Origin: SAR324 cluster bacterium
Lineage (GTDB): Bacteria; SAR324; NAC60-12
NCBI GenBank assembly: GCA_028281495.1
Contig: JANQJU010000056.1
Coordinates: forward strand, 1 to 33,480
DNA: 33,480 nt
Reading direction: 5' to 3'
Every line of letters starts with the position of its first letter. The stretch's first letter is position 1. The notes beneath the pieces were generated by a model. It had not been told where the DNA came from, made no database searches, and was given only the letters and a program-made list of their open reading frames with translations. A program made the translations under genes and the position numbers. This document shows positions 15,050 through 23,644 of the stretch, piece after piece.

Positions 15050-16036
15050 ATGCAGCCATTATTGGAAGTCAAAGATTTAAAAGTGGATTTCGGCATGCGA
15101 AGTGGTCCGGTTTCTGCCATTCGTGGAGTGAATTTCACCTTGTATAAAGGAGAACGGCTGGGTTTGGTAGGGGAAAGTGGAGCCGGGAAATCGGTCACAG
15201 GATTTGCCATTTTGAATCTGATCAGCAAACCGGGATATATTGCTTCTGGCCAAGTCTTGTTTGAAGGAAAAGACTTAGCTCATCTGACAGAAGAAGAAAT
15301 GCGGCAAGTTCGTGGAAATCGCATCAGCATGATTTTTCAAGATCCCATGATGACCTTGAATCCGGTACTCACTGTGGGCAGTCAGATGGTCGAAACCTTG
15401 CTCGCCCATAAGAAAATCAGTCCGCAAGAAGCGCGTGCCATTGCCTTAGACAAGCTCAAGCGTGTCCACATACCCTCTCCTGAAAAACGTTTAGAACAAT
15501 ACCCCCATGAATTTTCAGGTGGCATGCGTCAACGGATCGTTGTCGCGATTGCATTATTGACCGATCCGGCTTTGATTGTTGCTGACGAACCCACCACCGC
15601 TTTAGATGTGACAATCCAAGCGGAAATCATAGATCTGTTGCTGGAACTGTGTGAATCCGAGCATATGGGATTGATCTTGATCACCCATGATTTAGGCGTG
15701 GTGGCCCAAACCACGCAACGGATTGCGGTGATGTATGCTGGAAAAATCATAGAGTTGGGAGATACGGATAAGATCATCCATCAACCCCAGCATCCCTACA
15801 CACAAGGCCTTCTGAAAGCACTCCCTCAAAGTGAGCATGCGGGCACACGCCTCAACCAAATTCCAGGAGTGATGCCTGGTTTGACACAACTTCCAACGGG
15901 CTGTGCCTTCAATCCGCGTTGCTCTTGGAAACAACCGGTTTGTACACAAACGATTCCATCCTTAACCATTGCAAAAGCCACGGGTTGCCAAGTGGCTTGT
16001 CATGTTGTCGAATCCCAAACGAAAGTCGAAGTATGA
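15050..16036 (+). CDS. ABC importer ATPase, DppD/OppD-like
   Basis: A 328-aa cytosolic ATPase. Walker A is GESGAGKS, the Q-loop is IFQDPMMTLNP, the signature is FSGGMRQR, Walker B is LIVADEPTTALD and the H-loop is LITHDLGVV. The C-terminal extension with GCAFNPRCSWKQPVC is the oligopeptide/dipeptide transporter tail, which in this family carries conserved cysteines. The start lies 13 bases after the permease stop; GAGGA is the likely ribosome site. Its stop overlaps the next ATPase start (ATGA), showing tight coupling. Confidence 0.94.
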   Translation: MQPLLEVKDLKVDFGMRSGPVSAIRGVNFTLYKGERLGLVGESGAGKSVTGFAILNLISKPGYIASGQVLFEGKDLAHLTEEEMRQVRGNRISMIFQDPMMTLNPVLTVGSQMVETLLAHKKISPQEARAIALDKLKRVHIPSPEKRLEQYPHEFSGGMRQRIVVAIALLTDPALIVADEPTTALDVTIQAEIIDLLLELCESEHMGLILITHDLGVVAQTTQRIAVMYAGKIIELGDTDKIIHQPQHPYTQGLLKALPQSEHAGTRLNQIPGVMPGLTQLPTGCAFNPRCSWKQPVCTQTIPSLTIAKATGCQVACHVVESQTKVEV

Positions 16037-17052
16037 GCACCGCACCCCAAGTCTTGTTGTCGATCAAAAACGTTGTGAAACACTTCGATATTTCCGGTGG
16101 GTTCTTGGACCGATTGCAATTTGAACAAGGACGGATCACCCAAAAGTACACTGTGGTGAAAGCAGTCAATGACGTCACCTTGGAAGTCTTAGCTGGAGAA
16201 ACCCTGTGCGTGGTCGGAGAAAGTGGTTGTGGGAAGTCCACATTAGGACGCACGGTGATTGGGCTGTACAGTCCCAATTCAGGAGAAATTCACTATCGTG
16301 GGAAACGGATCGATCATCTGAAATACAATGAACGGAATCCGTATCGATCTAAAATGCAAATGGTGTTTCAAGACCCTTATGCGTCGTTGAATCCACGGAT
16401 GAAGGTTCGTCAAATTTTGGAAGAACCCGTACGGTTTCATAAACCCAAGCTGTCGCAGGCCGAAGTGAAAGAATGGGTGGCTGAAGTGATGCAATCGGTT
16501 GGGATTGACCCCCAATGGCAAGATCGCTACCCTCATGAGTTTTCGGGGGGGCAACGTCAACGGATCAGCATTGCACGAGCCTTGGTTGTTGATCCCGAAT
16601 TTGTTGTGGCAGACGAACCGATTTCGGCCTTGGATGTCTCCATCCAAGCCCAAGTGCTGAATCTGCTCATGGATGCTCAAGAAGAACGAAAACTCGCTTA
16701 CTTCTTCATCACCCACGACCTTTCCGTAGTGCAACATGTGGGAACCCATGTGGCCGTGATGTATCTGGGCACGCTCTGCGAGCTTTCAGAGACAAAAAGG
16801 CTGTTTGAGGCTCCCCGCCATCCTTATACGCAAGCCCTGTTGAGCGCGATTCCGAGGCTGGATACCACACGCCCCAAACACATCAAACTTCAAGGAGAAG
16901 TCCCCACTCCAATCAACTTACCGTCTGGCTGCGTGTTTCATGGACGCTGCCCCCATGCCAACGAGCGCTGCAAACAAGAAATCCCCAAACTCCTGCCCAC
17001 CGATTCCGGTACCCAAGTGGCCTGCCATGCTGTGGAAGAAAAAAGGATCTGA
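16033..17052 (+). CDS. ABC importer ATPase, DppF/OppF-like
   Basis: A 339-aa cytosolic ATPase, partner of the preceding one. Walker A is GESGCGKSTLG, the Q-loop VFQDPYASLNPR, the signature FSGGQRQR, Walker B FVVADEPISALD and the H-loop FITHDLSVV. The C-terminal tail has GCVFHGRCPHANERC. The N-terminal insert around FDISGGFLDRLQFEQGRI before strand TVVKAVNDV is common in DppF/OppF proteins. I chose the ATG at 16033, which overlaps the DppD-like stop by 4 bases, over a longer frame that would run inside the upstream gene. Confidence 0.94.
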   Translation: MSTAPQVLLSIKNVVKHFDISGGFLDRLQFEQGRITQKYTVVKAVNDVTLEVLAGETLCVVGESGCGKSTLGRTVIGLYSPNSGEIHYRGKRIDHLKYNERNPYRSKMQMVFQDPYASLNPRMKVRQILEEPVRFHKPKLSQAEVKEWVAEVMQSVGIDPQWQDRYPHEFSGGQRQRISIARALVVDPEFVVADEPISALDVSIQAQVLNLLMDAQEERKLAYFFITHDLSVVQHVGTHVAVMYLGTLCELSETKRLFEAPRHPYTQALLSAIPRLDTTRPKHIKLQGEVPTPINLPSGCVFHGRCPHANERCKQEIPKLLPTDSGTQVACHAVEEKRI

Positions 17053-17059
17053 AGCCCCC

Positions 17060-18757
17060 ATGCCAACCTTATTTTCGAGAATCCCATTTTTACAAAAGCT
17101 TCACGCCCATTGGCGTGCTGAATATGTCCTCCTGGTGTTGCTGGTTCCCATTCTCTATTTAGGATTCCGGCAGCTGGACAGTACGGCTATGTGGGATGAT
17201 GAAACCTTCACGGCATTCATTGGGAAAAATTTCCTCGAGACCGGGACCTTCACAGGTTGGGATGGCCGCAACCTATGGGCGTATCGAAATGGGGCGACGT
17301 TGAATGAAGACTTCAGGAGTATCAATCCCCCTCTAGACAGTATCGTTGCAGCGGGTTCGTTCGCAATATTTGGGATGTCCACGTGGTCGGGACGTTTTCC
17401 GTTTGTCGTGGCGGGGCTATTGAGCTTGGGGGTGTTGGCTTTGATTTTACGGGAAGCGTTTCCGAACCGTTCGTGGCTGTGGTTTTATGTGCTGGCAGCG
17501 GTGGGGCTTTCTGTCAATTTTTTACTCAACATTCGGCAATGCCGCTATTATGCGCTGGTGTTGCTGTTGGCGTTGTCGCTCTATTATGGATACCGTCAAT
17601 TTCTTAAAACTCGTGAGTGGCGTTATGTGTCGCTGATTGCGGGATCGGGGGTTTTGTTGTTTTATGCCCATTATATGCTGTGCGTGGCGTTCATGCTGGC
17701 CTTGGGTGCTGTGCATGCGGTGGGGCATCGTAAAGATTTTTCACTGAAGGATTGGGGGCGAGCTGCGGTCGCTGCTGGAGCCTTTTTGTTATTAACCACT
17801 CCTTATGCTGTTTATTTCCGGATTTGGGAGCGGAGTGACGTGCATTTCAGCGATCCGTGGCATCTCCGAAAGCTCAAGCTGGTGTGGTGGAATCTGCGGG
17901 ATTTGAGCGCTAGTATGTTCCTGCCCTGGATGATTGTTCTGTTGGTTGTGTTCTTGTTTGTCCGGAATCGAAACCAGCATCAGAAGGAAATCCAGATTGG
18001 ATGGGAATGGTTGTTGTTGGGAATGGGCAATGTGTTGTTCATTTTATTGATTTCCCCACAAACGACGAACACTACGACCGCAGCCGATATGCGGTATTTG
18101 ATCGCTTCGTTGCCTTTTCTGATCGGTTTTTTAGGGGTGGGTTTTTGGATCCTTCATCAACAGGTGAGTCGGTGGATCGCCTTGGCAGTGTTGGCTTGTT
18201 TTTTGGCAACCAATGCTCCCACAGCCATGCCGCCTGCTTTCCATCCGTGGGGCTGGGAAATCCGATGGCTTTTACCGGCTTATGTGAAAGAAGTGCACAA
18301 TGACTATCCCACTTCAACCCAGCAAGCGGTCCGGTTCTTAAGAAAATTCGCAAAGCCGGGAGACTACGTTTATACTTTGCCGGACCATTTCAATTATCCC
18401 TTGATGTTGTATATGGGCGATCAACTGAAGATCTGCTGCATGCTGGATCGGGAAACCCCCTTGCCTCTGGACAAGCTAGATGCCTTGGGTGCTCCACTGT
18501 GGATCAATCAGAATTTTCCGGATTGGTTTTTGTCATTTGGCAATCACCACCGGACTAAGGTGCTCGTCGAACATTTTTCCCGCCCTCATTTGGAAGGAGG
18601 GAAATTGGTCGAATATCGATATAAGCTGATTGGAGCCATTGAGGTGTTCTGGAATCAAACACAGCGTCCTGAATTGCTGCTACATCGATTTGAACCAATT
18701 ACAGAGTACAAAGCGGCGGTAGATGGGGTGCTGGTCTATCAAAAGCAAAAGGAATGA
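17060..18757 (+). CDS. GT-C membrane glycosyltransferase, GT39/ArnT-like
   Basis: A 565-aa polytopic membrane protein of the family that transfers sugars from lipid-linked donors. After the first helix (VLLVLLVPILYLGF) comes the catalytic acidic motif MWDDETF (D46-D47-E48), as in GT39/PMT and ArnT-like enzymes. FRSINPPLDSIV is the usual following motif. About eight to ten helices follow, then a C-terminal soluble part from about residue 415. The ATG at 17060 lies 7 bases after the ATPase stop; an in-frame ATG at 17027 would overlap that gene and is possible. It probably shares the importer transcript, though no functional link is obvious. Donor and acceptor are unknown. Confidence 0.82.
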   Translation: MPTLFSRIPFLQKLHAHWRAEYVLLVLLVPILYLGFRQLDSTAMWDDETFTAFIGKNFLETGTFTGWDGRNLWAYRNGATLNEDFRSINPPLDSIVAAGSFAIFGMSTWSGRFPFVVAGLLSLGVLALILREAFPNRSWLWFYVLAAVGLSVNFLLNIRQCRYYALVLLLALSLYYGYRQFLKTREWRYVSLIAGSGVLLFYAHYMLCVAFMLALGAVHAVGHRKDFSLKDWGRAAVAAGAFLLLTTPYAVYFRIWERSDVHFSDPWHLRKLKLVWWNLRDLSASMFLPWMIVLLVVFLFVRNRNQHQKEIQIGWEWLLLGMGNVLFILLISPQTTNTTTAADMRYLIASLPFLIGFLGVGFWILHQQVSRWIALAVLACFLATNAPTAMPPAFHPWGWEIRWLLPAYVKEVHNDYPTSTQQAVRFLRKFAKPGDYVYTLPDHFNYPLMLYMGDQLKICCMLDRETPLPLDKLDALGAPLWINQNFPDWFLSFGNHHRTKVLVEHFSRPHLEGGKLVEYRYKLIGAIEVFWNQTQRPELLLHRFEPITEYKAAVDGVLVYQKQKE

Positions 18758-18786
18758 GGTGAGAGTGAGGAGGGCACAAAGAGGCT

Positions 18787-18984
18787 TCAAGATTGTTCTT
18801 TTTCTTCTTTTTTCTCCTTACGGATGTCTTTCCAATCTTGAAACGTGAACCACCCTAAAATCGCTAAGGTGATGAAATAGATGGGCACCCAAATATCTTG
18901 ACGTCCATCAGGATCCGCTTGCAAGGTCGCCACAACAAACCAGACGCCAAAAGCGATTCGCATATATAAATCATTTTTTCTCAT
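18787..18984 (-). CDS. Small two-helix membrane protein
   Basis: A 65-aa unrecognised protein. Two hydrophobic helices (about 9-21 and 32-46) are joined by a short loop, LQADPDGRQD, and followed by a highly charged tail, DIRKEKKEEKEQS. The ATG at 18984 follows AGG at a plausible distance; the longer frame upstream would run into the serC gene and is rejected. It converges on the glycosyltransferase gene and is divergent from serC. The clean hydrophobic/charged pattern supports a real gene; no function can be inferred. Confidence 0.6.
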   Translation of the reverse strand: MRKNDLYMRIAFGVWFVVATLQADPDGRQDIWVPIYFITLAILGWFTFQDWKDIRKEKKEEKEQS

Positions 18985-19050
18985 GAGACCTAATGAGGTA
19001 AAATTGATAGGATTCAACTCTATTGCTGTATTCAAAAGATCTAACAAAAC

Positions 19051-19069
19051 GTATTTTCTACGTAAATAC
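19051..19069. promoter_or_regulatory. Inverted repeat just upstream of serC
   Basis: GTATTT (19051-19056) and AAATAC (19064-19069) flank a 7-base centre, ending 20 bases before the serC ATG and just before its ribosome site. It could be an operator or a leader hairpin. A possible -35 TTGATA lies further upstream near 19005, but no convincing -10 is visible. Confidence 0.3.
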
Positions 19070-19089
19070 AAGATAAAGGAGATTGTGAA

Positions 19090-20184
19090 ATGACCCACCG
19101 AGTATACAATTTTGGGGCCGGACCGACCATGCTTCCCACGACTGTAATGGAAAAAGTACAAGCCGAGTGGCTGGATTATCAAGGCATGGGAGTGTCCGTC
19201 ATTGAGATCAGCCACCGCTCCCCCGAATTCAAAGCGGTTTTGAACGAAGCCATTCAACTGTTTCGCAAGCTCACGAATCTGCCAGAAAATTACCAGGTGT
19301 TGTTCATGCATGGAGGTGCCAACCTACAATGGTCGGCGTTGCCTTTGAATCTGGTTCAACGTTCCTCCACGCGCAAAGTGCAGTATTATGAGACCGGCAT
19401 TTTTGCCAAACGTGCTCATAAAGAAGCCACTCGTTATGCCAATGTGGATATCGTAGCAAGCAGTGCCGATACCAACTTCGACCGCATTCCACCTTTCGAC
19501 CCCGAACGGGTCGATGCGGATGCTGCGTACTTCCACATCACAGGCAACAACACGATCTATGGGACCCGTTGGCATCAATATCCCGACACAGGCGAGGTGC
19601 CTTTGGTGGTGGATACCACATCGGATATTCTGTCTTGGGTGGTCGATTTTTCTAAGATTGGCGTGATGTATGCGAGCTTACAAAAGAACTTGGGGCCTTC
19701 CGGTGTGGCCATTGTGATCGTTCGGGATGATCTGCTGGGCCAAGCATTGCCAGAAACACCAAGCCTGCTGAATTATGAAATATGTGCCAAGGACAATTCT
19801 CTAACCAACACCAACAATACTTTTGCCATCTATGTGGCAAAATTGATGCTGGAGTGGATTGAGGCCCAAGGGGGAGTCACCGCGTTTGAAGCGCTGAATA
19901 AGCGCAAATCAGCGGTTCTGTATGACGTCATCGATCAATCTGATTTTTATCAAGCGGTAGCGCACCCGGATCATCGTTCGGATATGAATGTGCCCTTCAA
20001 CTTGCCCAATAACAATGCTTTGTTGGAACCTTTCCTAAAAGAATCCGAAGCGGCGGGATTGTATGCCCTCAAAGGACACCGATCTGTGGGAGGATTGCGG
20101 GCTTCCATTTACAATGCCATGCCCATGGAAGGCGTGGAAGCCCTTGCGGTATTCATGCAAGAGTTTGAAAAGAAATACCGTTGA
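19090..20184 (+). CDS. serC: Phosphoserine aminotransferase
   Basis: A 364-aa PLP enzyme that converts 3-phosphohydroxypyruvate and glutamate to phosphoserine and 2-oxoglutarate in serine synthesis, and acts in the DXP-dependent pyridoxal phosphate pathway in many bacteria. The N-terminus VYNFGAGPTMLP, the ISHRSPEF motif, MHGGANLQWSALP, VVDTTSD and the PLP-binding lysine K199 in YASLQKNLGPSG are diagnostic; GHRSVGGLRASIYNAM closes the protein. Length matches the family. AAGGAG lies 8 bases before the ATG. GPTM replaces the usual GPAM, a minor change. No other serine or pyridoxine gene is adjacent. Confidence 0.97.
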   Translation: MTHRVYNFGAGPTMLPTTVMEKVQAEWLDYQGMGVSVIEISHRSPEFKAVLNEAIQLFRKLTNLPENYQVLFMHGGANLQWSALPLNLVQRSSTRKVQYYETGIFAKRAHKEATRYANVDIVASSADTNFDRIPPFDPERVDADAAYFHITGNNTIYGTRWHQYPDTGEVPLVVDTTSDILSWVVDFSKIGVMYASLQKNLGPSGVAIVIVRDDLLGQALPETPSLLNYEICAKDNSLTNTNNTFAIYVAKLMLEWIEAQGGVTAFEALNKRKSAVLYDVIDQSDFYQAVAHPDHRSDMNVPFNLPNNNALLEPFLKESEAAGLYALKGHRSVGGLRASIYNAMPMEGVEALAVFMQEFEKKYR

Positions 20185-20195
20185 TTGGATCAATC
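20183..20195. terminator. Short hairpin between convergent serC and DUF899 stops
   Basis: GATTG-GAT-CAATC forms a 5-bp stem across the end of serC and the end of the DUF899 gene. There is no T tract, so termination is uncertain. Confidence 0.2.
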
Positions 20196-20897
20196 CTCGT
20201 ATTGATCACGACGACGAAGCCACGCCATCGTATAGGGCAAGCTATCTTCATCACGGCCCTTGGGGGCCAGGTCCATGAAATGGTACGCCCCATTCATCAT
20301 GTCCAACCCACGAGAATAACACGAGTAGGTGTGAAAGGTTTCTCCCTGCTCGTTCTTGTAGAACACGCTGATTCCAGGGGCTTCATCACTAGGAAATTGA
20401 CCCACCCGGAAGTTGTAGAACATCTCCCCTTTTTCCATTTCTTCAGGCGTGAATGAGACATGGAAATCTGCATTGAAATCGCTTCCAAACGAAGATACCC
20501 ACTTGAAATTCCATCCCATGCGTTGTCGATACGCTTCGAGGGTTTCCAGCTTTGCCCGTGAGACCGCAATCAACGTAATATCGCGATGGTTGAGGTGAAT
20601 GGACGTACCATTGAAATTATCCGCCCAAAACGAACAACTCGGACAGCCTTCTTCCCACTCCGACCCATACATGAAATGGTAAACAATCAACTGGCTCCGC
20701 CCCTCGAACAAATCGGATAAGGTCTCTTCACCTTGGGAGCTGTGGAATTGATATTCTTTTTCGATTTTCACCCACGGGAGTTCTCTCCGAGACTGACTCA
20801 ATTGGTCCCGAAGCCGAGTGAATTCCTTTTCTTTGGCCAAATGCTCTTTACGAGCAGAGAGCCACTCTTCACGTGAAACGACTGGATGAGCTTGCAT
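20190..20897 (-). CDS. DUF899 family thioredoxin-fold protein
   Basis: A 235-aa cytosolic protein of the DUF899 family, a thioredoxin-like fold of uncertain function. The diagnostic region reads YHFMYGSEWEEGCPSCSFWADNFNG, with the CxxC pair C85/C88, preceded by LFEGRSQL. FNADFHVSFTPEE and the C-terminal FHTYSCYSRGLDMMNGAYHFMDL (quoted here only in part elsewhere) are also typical. I chose the ATG at 20897 because AAGGAG lies 7 bases upstream. It is divergent from an HxlR regulator, a pairing that suggests redox or electrophile control. The reaction is unknown. Confidence 0.88.
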   Translation of the reverse strand: MQAHPVVSREEWLSARKEHLAKEKEFTRLRDQLSQSRRELPWVKIEKEYQFHSSQGEETLSDLFEGRSQLIVYHFMYGSEWEEGCPSCSFWADNFNGTSIHLNHRDITLIAVSRAKLETLEAYRQRMGWNFKWVSSFGSDFNADFHVSFTPEEMEKGEMFYNFRVGQFPSDEAPGISVFYKNEQGETFHTYSCYSRGLDMMNGAYHFMDLAPKGRDEDSLPYTMAWLRRRDQYED

Positions 20898-21036
20898 CTG
20901 AACACTCCTTTCTATGGGGGGTTGTAGGGAGTTCGGTGACACCGTTTGGTAACATAATACCAGAGGCATCCCTGATAGGATGAACGCATTGTCTCTCTAT
21001 CAGTATGTTTTGACAAGAAGGCAGAATATTATTACC

Positions 21037-21059
21037 TAGTACATTTTTTATACTATAAT
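21037..21059. promoter_or_regulatory. Candidate HxlR operator overlapping a -10 element
   Basis: TAGTA (21037-21041) and TACTA (21051-21055) form an inverted repeat with a 9-base spacer, overlapping a consensus TATAAT at 21054-21059. Characterised HxlR/YodB-type operators are TACTA-like inverted repeats near -10 elements. It lies between the DUF899 (-) and HxlR (+) genes. Confidence 0.42.
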
Positions 21060-21101
21060 GATGACCCGTGTAATTGATGCACTCCAGTGGGACGGGCAAC
21101 A

Positions 21102-21258
21102 AATCCAACACCAAGGCACGATTTAAGTTAAAGAACTCAACACTAAGACACGATTTAAGTTAAAGAACTCAACACCAAGGCACGATTTAAGAGAGCAATA
21201 TAACATCAGGATGTGATTTAAGAGAGCAAACGCCCTATCAGGGCATGATGTAAATTGG
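21102..21258. repeat. 32-bp tandem repeat, five units, decaying towards the HxlR gene
   Basis: Units of 32 bp begin at 21102, 21134 and 21166 with the core aaca(c)caaggcacgatttaag. A fourth (21198-21228) and a fifth (21229-21258) are progressively diverged. The last unit contains a perfect hairpin GCCCT-ATC-AGGGC (21232-21244). The array ends 16 bases before the HxlR start codon. This and the candidate operator account for most of the 377-base gap at 20898-21274. Confidence 0.85.
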
Positions 21259-21274
21259 AAACAGGAAGAGGTTT

Positions 21275-21595
21275 ATGGGAAAACAGGAAGATATGAGAAG
21301 CTGCAAAGCATTTGATGATGTGGTGCGAATGATTGGTGGAAAATGGAAGCTAATGATTTTGCGACAGCTGATTTACAACGGTACCCAACGTTTTAACGAG
21401 CTGAAGCGTTCTATCACCGGGATCACGCAAACGATGCTGACCAAGCAACTACGTGAACTCGAAGAAGACGGATTGGTCCATAGAAACATATATGCCGAAA
21501 TTCCCCCACGGGTGGAGTATAGCGCTACCCAAAAAGCTCTCGAACTCGATAGCCTCTTTCAAGCTATGTACGATTGGGCTGACAAAAATTTTTAA
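21275..21595 (+). CDS. HxlR-family winged-helix transcription regulator
   Basis: A 106-aa regulator, the usual HxlR length. The family opening SCKAFDDVVRMIGGKWKLMIL includes Cys10, at the place of the redox-sensing cysteine in YodB/HypR-type members. RFNELKRSITGITQTMLTKQLRELEEDGLV is the DNA-reading helix-turn-helix (partial motif RFNELKRSI), and YAEIPPRVEYSAT is the wing. It should act as a dimer. AGGAAGAGG lies just before the ATG. It probably controls itself and the divergent DUF899 gene through the TAGTA-N9-TACTA site. The inducer (quinones, aldehydes or oxidants in relatives) is inferred only. Confidence 0.92.
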   Translation: MGKQEDMRSCKAFDDVVRMIGGKWKLMILRQLIYNGTQRFNELKRSITGITQTMLTKQLRELEEDGLVHRNIYAEIPPRVEYSATQKALELDSLFQAMYDWADKNF

Positions 21596-21769
21596 GCCAT
21601 AGAGAGAGTTCTGTTTCGCAGTCCGCTACCAACCGGAAATATCTCGTCCATCGCAATACCACCTGAAAACTAGTGGAGCATGCCGTGGAGATTTGTTAGA
21701 ACGAACTGCCTTTCCACACGCCTCTTTCAAGGGGCCAGAAACAAAACTTCCCAGGATTGCGAGTGTGAT

Positions 21770-23350
21770 ATGCTCCAGCCCAATACTTTCCAAAGAATAC
21801 GTTTGTTTTTCACCGCATCGATTGGACGAAAAATCTATAGCATCGTAGGGCTTACCCTCAGCATGGCCTTTATGATGGTTTTGATTGGATCCTACATTGC
21901 CCAATTGGAAAATGTATTATTGGCCATGGCACGAATGGAACGCGAATGGGTAGATGTGAAGCTCAGCGGTTTCCGCAATTTTAACAAATATTTGTTGACT
22001 CAAGATCCGGTTGCCTTACAGCGAACGATAGACAATTTGGAACATGGCTACAGGATTGATCAGGTGGTGCCTCATATGCAGGATGCAGCCACAGGACGAG
22101 ATATCGATGAACACGCCGTGGCTCAATTGATAGACCGCACCTTCCGAAACTGTGATTACGATATGGCGCGGCAAGCTATTTTTGTTATCAAATGGATGGG
22201 ATGGCATGAGTACGTGCAAACTTTGATTGAGCAATGGAGTTTGGCGCTCAGCGATAGTGAAAAATTCATGCCTGCCGTGCAGGAATATGTAGCCAACCCA
22301 GATGAACAGTGGGTCGAGGAAATTTTTACATATCAAGAAACCTTCAAACAGCGTGGTGATATTTTCTCAGACACTTTGGGGCTATTGGCCGATTTTGCTC
22401 ACAGGGTTGCCACGATTTCCTTGTGGGTGGTGTTTGCGGTTTTCGGGATCATCGCTCTGTGGATTTCGATTCTCATCACCCGCTCTATCGACCGGTCGCT
22501 CACAGGAGCTGTCGATGCCTTACAAGCCGGCTCGAATGATTTGATCGCAGCCTCTCAACAAATCACAACCTCCAGTTTATCCCTCTCAGAAGGCGCATCC
22601 CAGCAAGCGGCTTCGTTAGAACAAACGTCGTCATCCTTGGAAGAAATTGCTTCCATGACTCATAACAATGCAGACAATGCTTTGCAGGTTCGAGACATGG
22701 CACAAAATGCGGCTCAAGAAATTGAAACCTTGTCGTATTCCATGAATGAGATCAAAGAAGCGAGCCATAGCATTTCTGGGATCACCAAGACGATTGATAG
22801 CATTGCATTTCAAACCAACATCTTGTCATTGAACGCTGCTGTGGAAGCCGCTCGGGCGGGAGAGGCAGGGATGGGATTTGCTGTGGTGGCAGATGAGGTA
22901 CGAAATTTAGCCATGCGCAGTGCCGATGCCGCCCAAGACATTGCGACCCGTATTGAAGATAGTGTTCAAAAAGGGGAAAATGGCGTTGTGATCACAGAGC
23001 GAGTGACCCAGAATTTTGAACTGATTCACCATCGCATCAGCGAAATCAGTTCGGCCACTCAAGAGCAATCCGAAGGCATCAACCAGATCAATCAGGCGGT
23101 CACAAAGATTGAGCAAATCACCCAAGACAACACCCATATGGCCGATCAAAATTCGAACGAAGCCACCAAACTGAATGGTCAAGCAGCCAGCGTTCAGAAG
23201 ATTGTCCAAGACTTAAGTTCCTTGGTTGACGGCCAAAATGGCACCTCTCCTTCTGCAAATTTCCTGCCCACAAAAATCTCAGTTCCTTCCTCAAGAGTGC
23301 AACATGAAGTTGTGGTTCCAAAACAAGACACGAGATTAGATGATTTTTAA
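21770..23350 (+). CDS. Methyl-accepting chemotaxis protein
   Basis: A 526-aa inner-membrane chemoreceptor. One helix near the N-terminus (IYSIVGLTLSMAFMMVLIG) and a second at about 210-235 (LWVVFAVFGIIALWISILI) enclose a helical periplasmic sensor of about 160 residues. The cytoplasmic part has the methylation-type helix GASQQAASLEQTSSSLEEIA, the conserved hairpin tip IAFQTNILSLNAAVEAARAGE and ADEVRNLAMRSADAA. I see only a short HAMP-like stretch after the second helix. The C-terminus ends DTRLDDF without a CheR-tethering pentapeptide. I chose the ATG at 21770; an in-frame ATG at 21680 gives a longer, unlikely tail. No che gene is nearby. Confidence 0.9.
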   Translation: MLQPNTFQRIRLFFTASIGRKIYSIVGLTLSMAFMMVLIGSYIAQLENVLLAMARMEREWVDVKLSGFRNFNKYLLTQDPVALQRTIDNLEHGYRIDQVVPHMQDAATGRDIDEHAVAQLIDRTFRNCDYDMARQAIFVIKWMGWHEYVQTLIEQWSLALSDSEKFMPAVQEYVANPDEQWVEEIFTYQETFKQRGDIFSDTLGLLADFAHRVATISLWVVFAVFGIIALWISILITRSIDRSLTGAVDALQAGSNDLIAASQQITTSSLSLSEGASQQAASLEQTSSSLEEIASMTHNNADNALQVRDMAQNAAQEIETLSYSMNEIKEASHSISGITKTIDSIAFQTNILSLNAAVEAARAGEAGMGFAVVADEVRNLAMRSADAAQDIATRIEDSVQKGENGVVITERVTQNFELIHHRISEISSATQEQSEGINQINQAVTKIEQITQDNTHMADQNSNEATKLNGQAASVQKIVQDLSSLVDGQNGTSPSANFLPTKISVPSSRVQHEVVVPKQDTRLDDF

Positions 23351-23437
23351 AGGTTCTGGGACAGATAGTGAATTTACCAAATGCATCTGCACCTGTTAGG
23401 GATGAAGTGAATTCTTAGTGGCTATGAGACCAAAAGT

Positions 23438-23644
23438 TCATTTTTCTAGATCAAAGAATAAACTAAAAATATCGTGAAATGCTTCACTCTGAAAATCTCG
23501 CAAAAAGTCCGGTAAATTTGTGGGCTGAACGTCGTGTTGTGTCCGAACATTCTCCTGCGAAGCTGTCTTATACCTCACGATACCTCCTTGGGCACAGATT
23601 GGAGTAGGGGCTTCGAGAAAGCTTAGAATGGTAGATGACCTCAA
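23438..23644 (-). CDS. Doubtful 68-aa open frame
   Basis: This minus-strand frame covers most of the gap 23351-23627 and overlaps the next gene's start by 17 bases. Its end, LPDFLRDFQSEAFHDIFSLF, is protein-like and acidic/aromatic, which is unusual for a chance frame. There is no clear ribosome site, no recognised family and no hydrophobic segment. It could be a small gene, a remnant or chance. Confidence 0.2.
   Translation of the reverse strand: MRSSTILSFLEAPTPICAQGGIVRYKTASQENVRTQHDVQPTNLPDFLRDFQSEAFHDIFSLFFDLEK

Noticed and set aside
21102..21258. 32-bp repeats as a CRISPR array
   Set aside because: Units are directly abutting with no unique spacers, and no cas gene is present.
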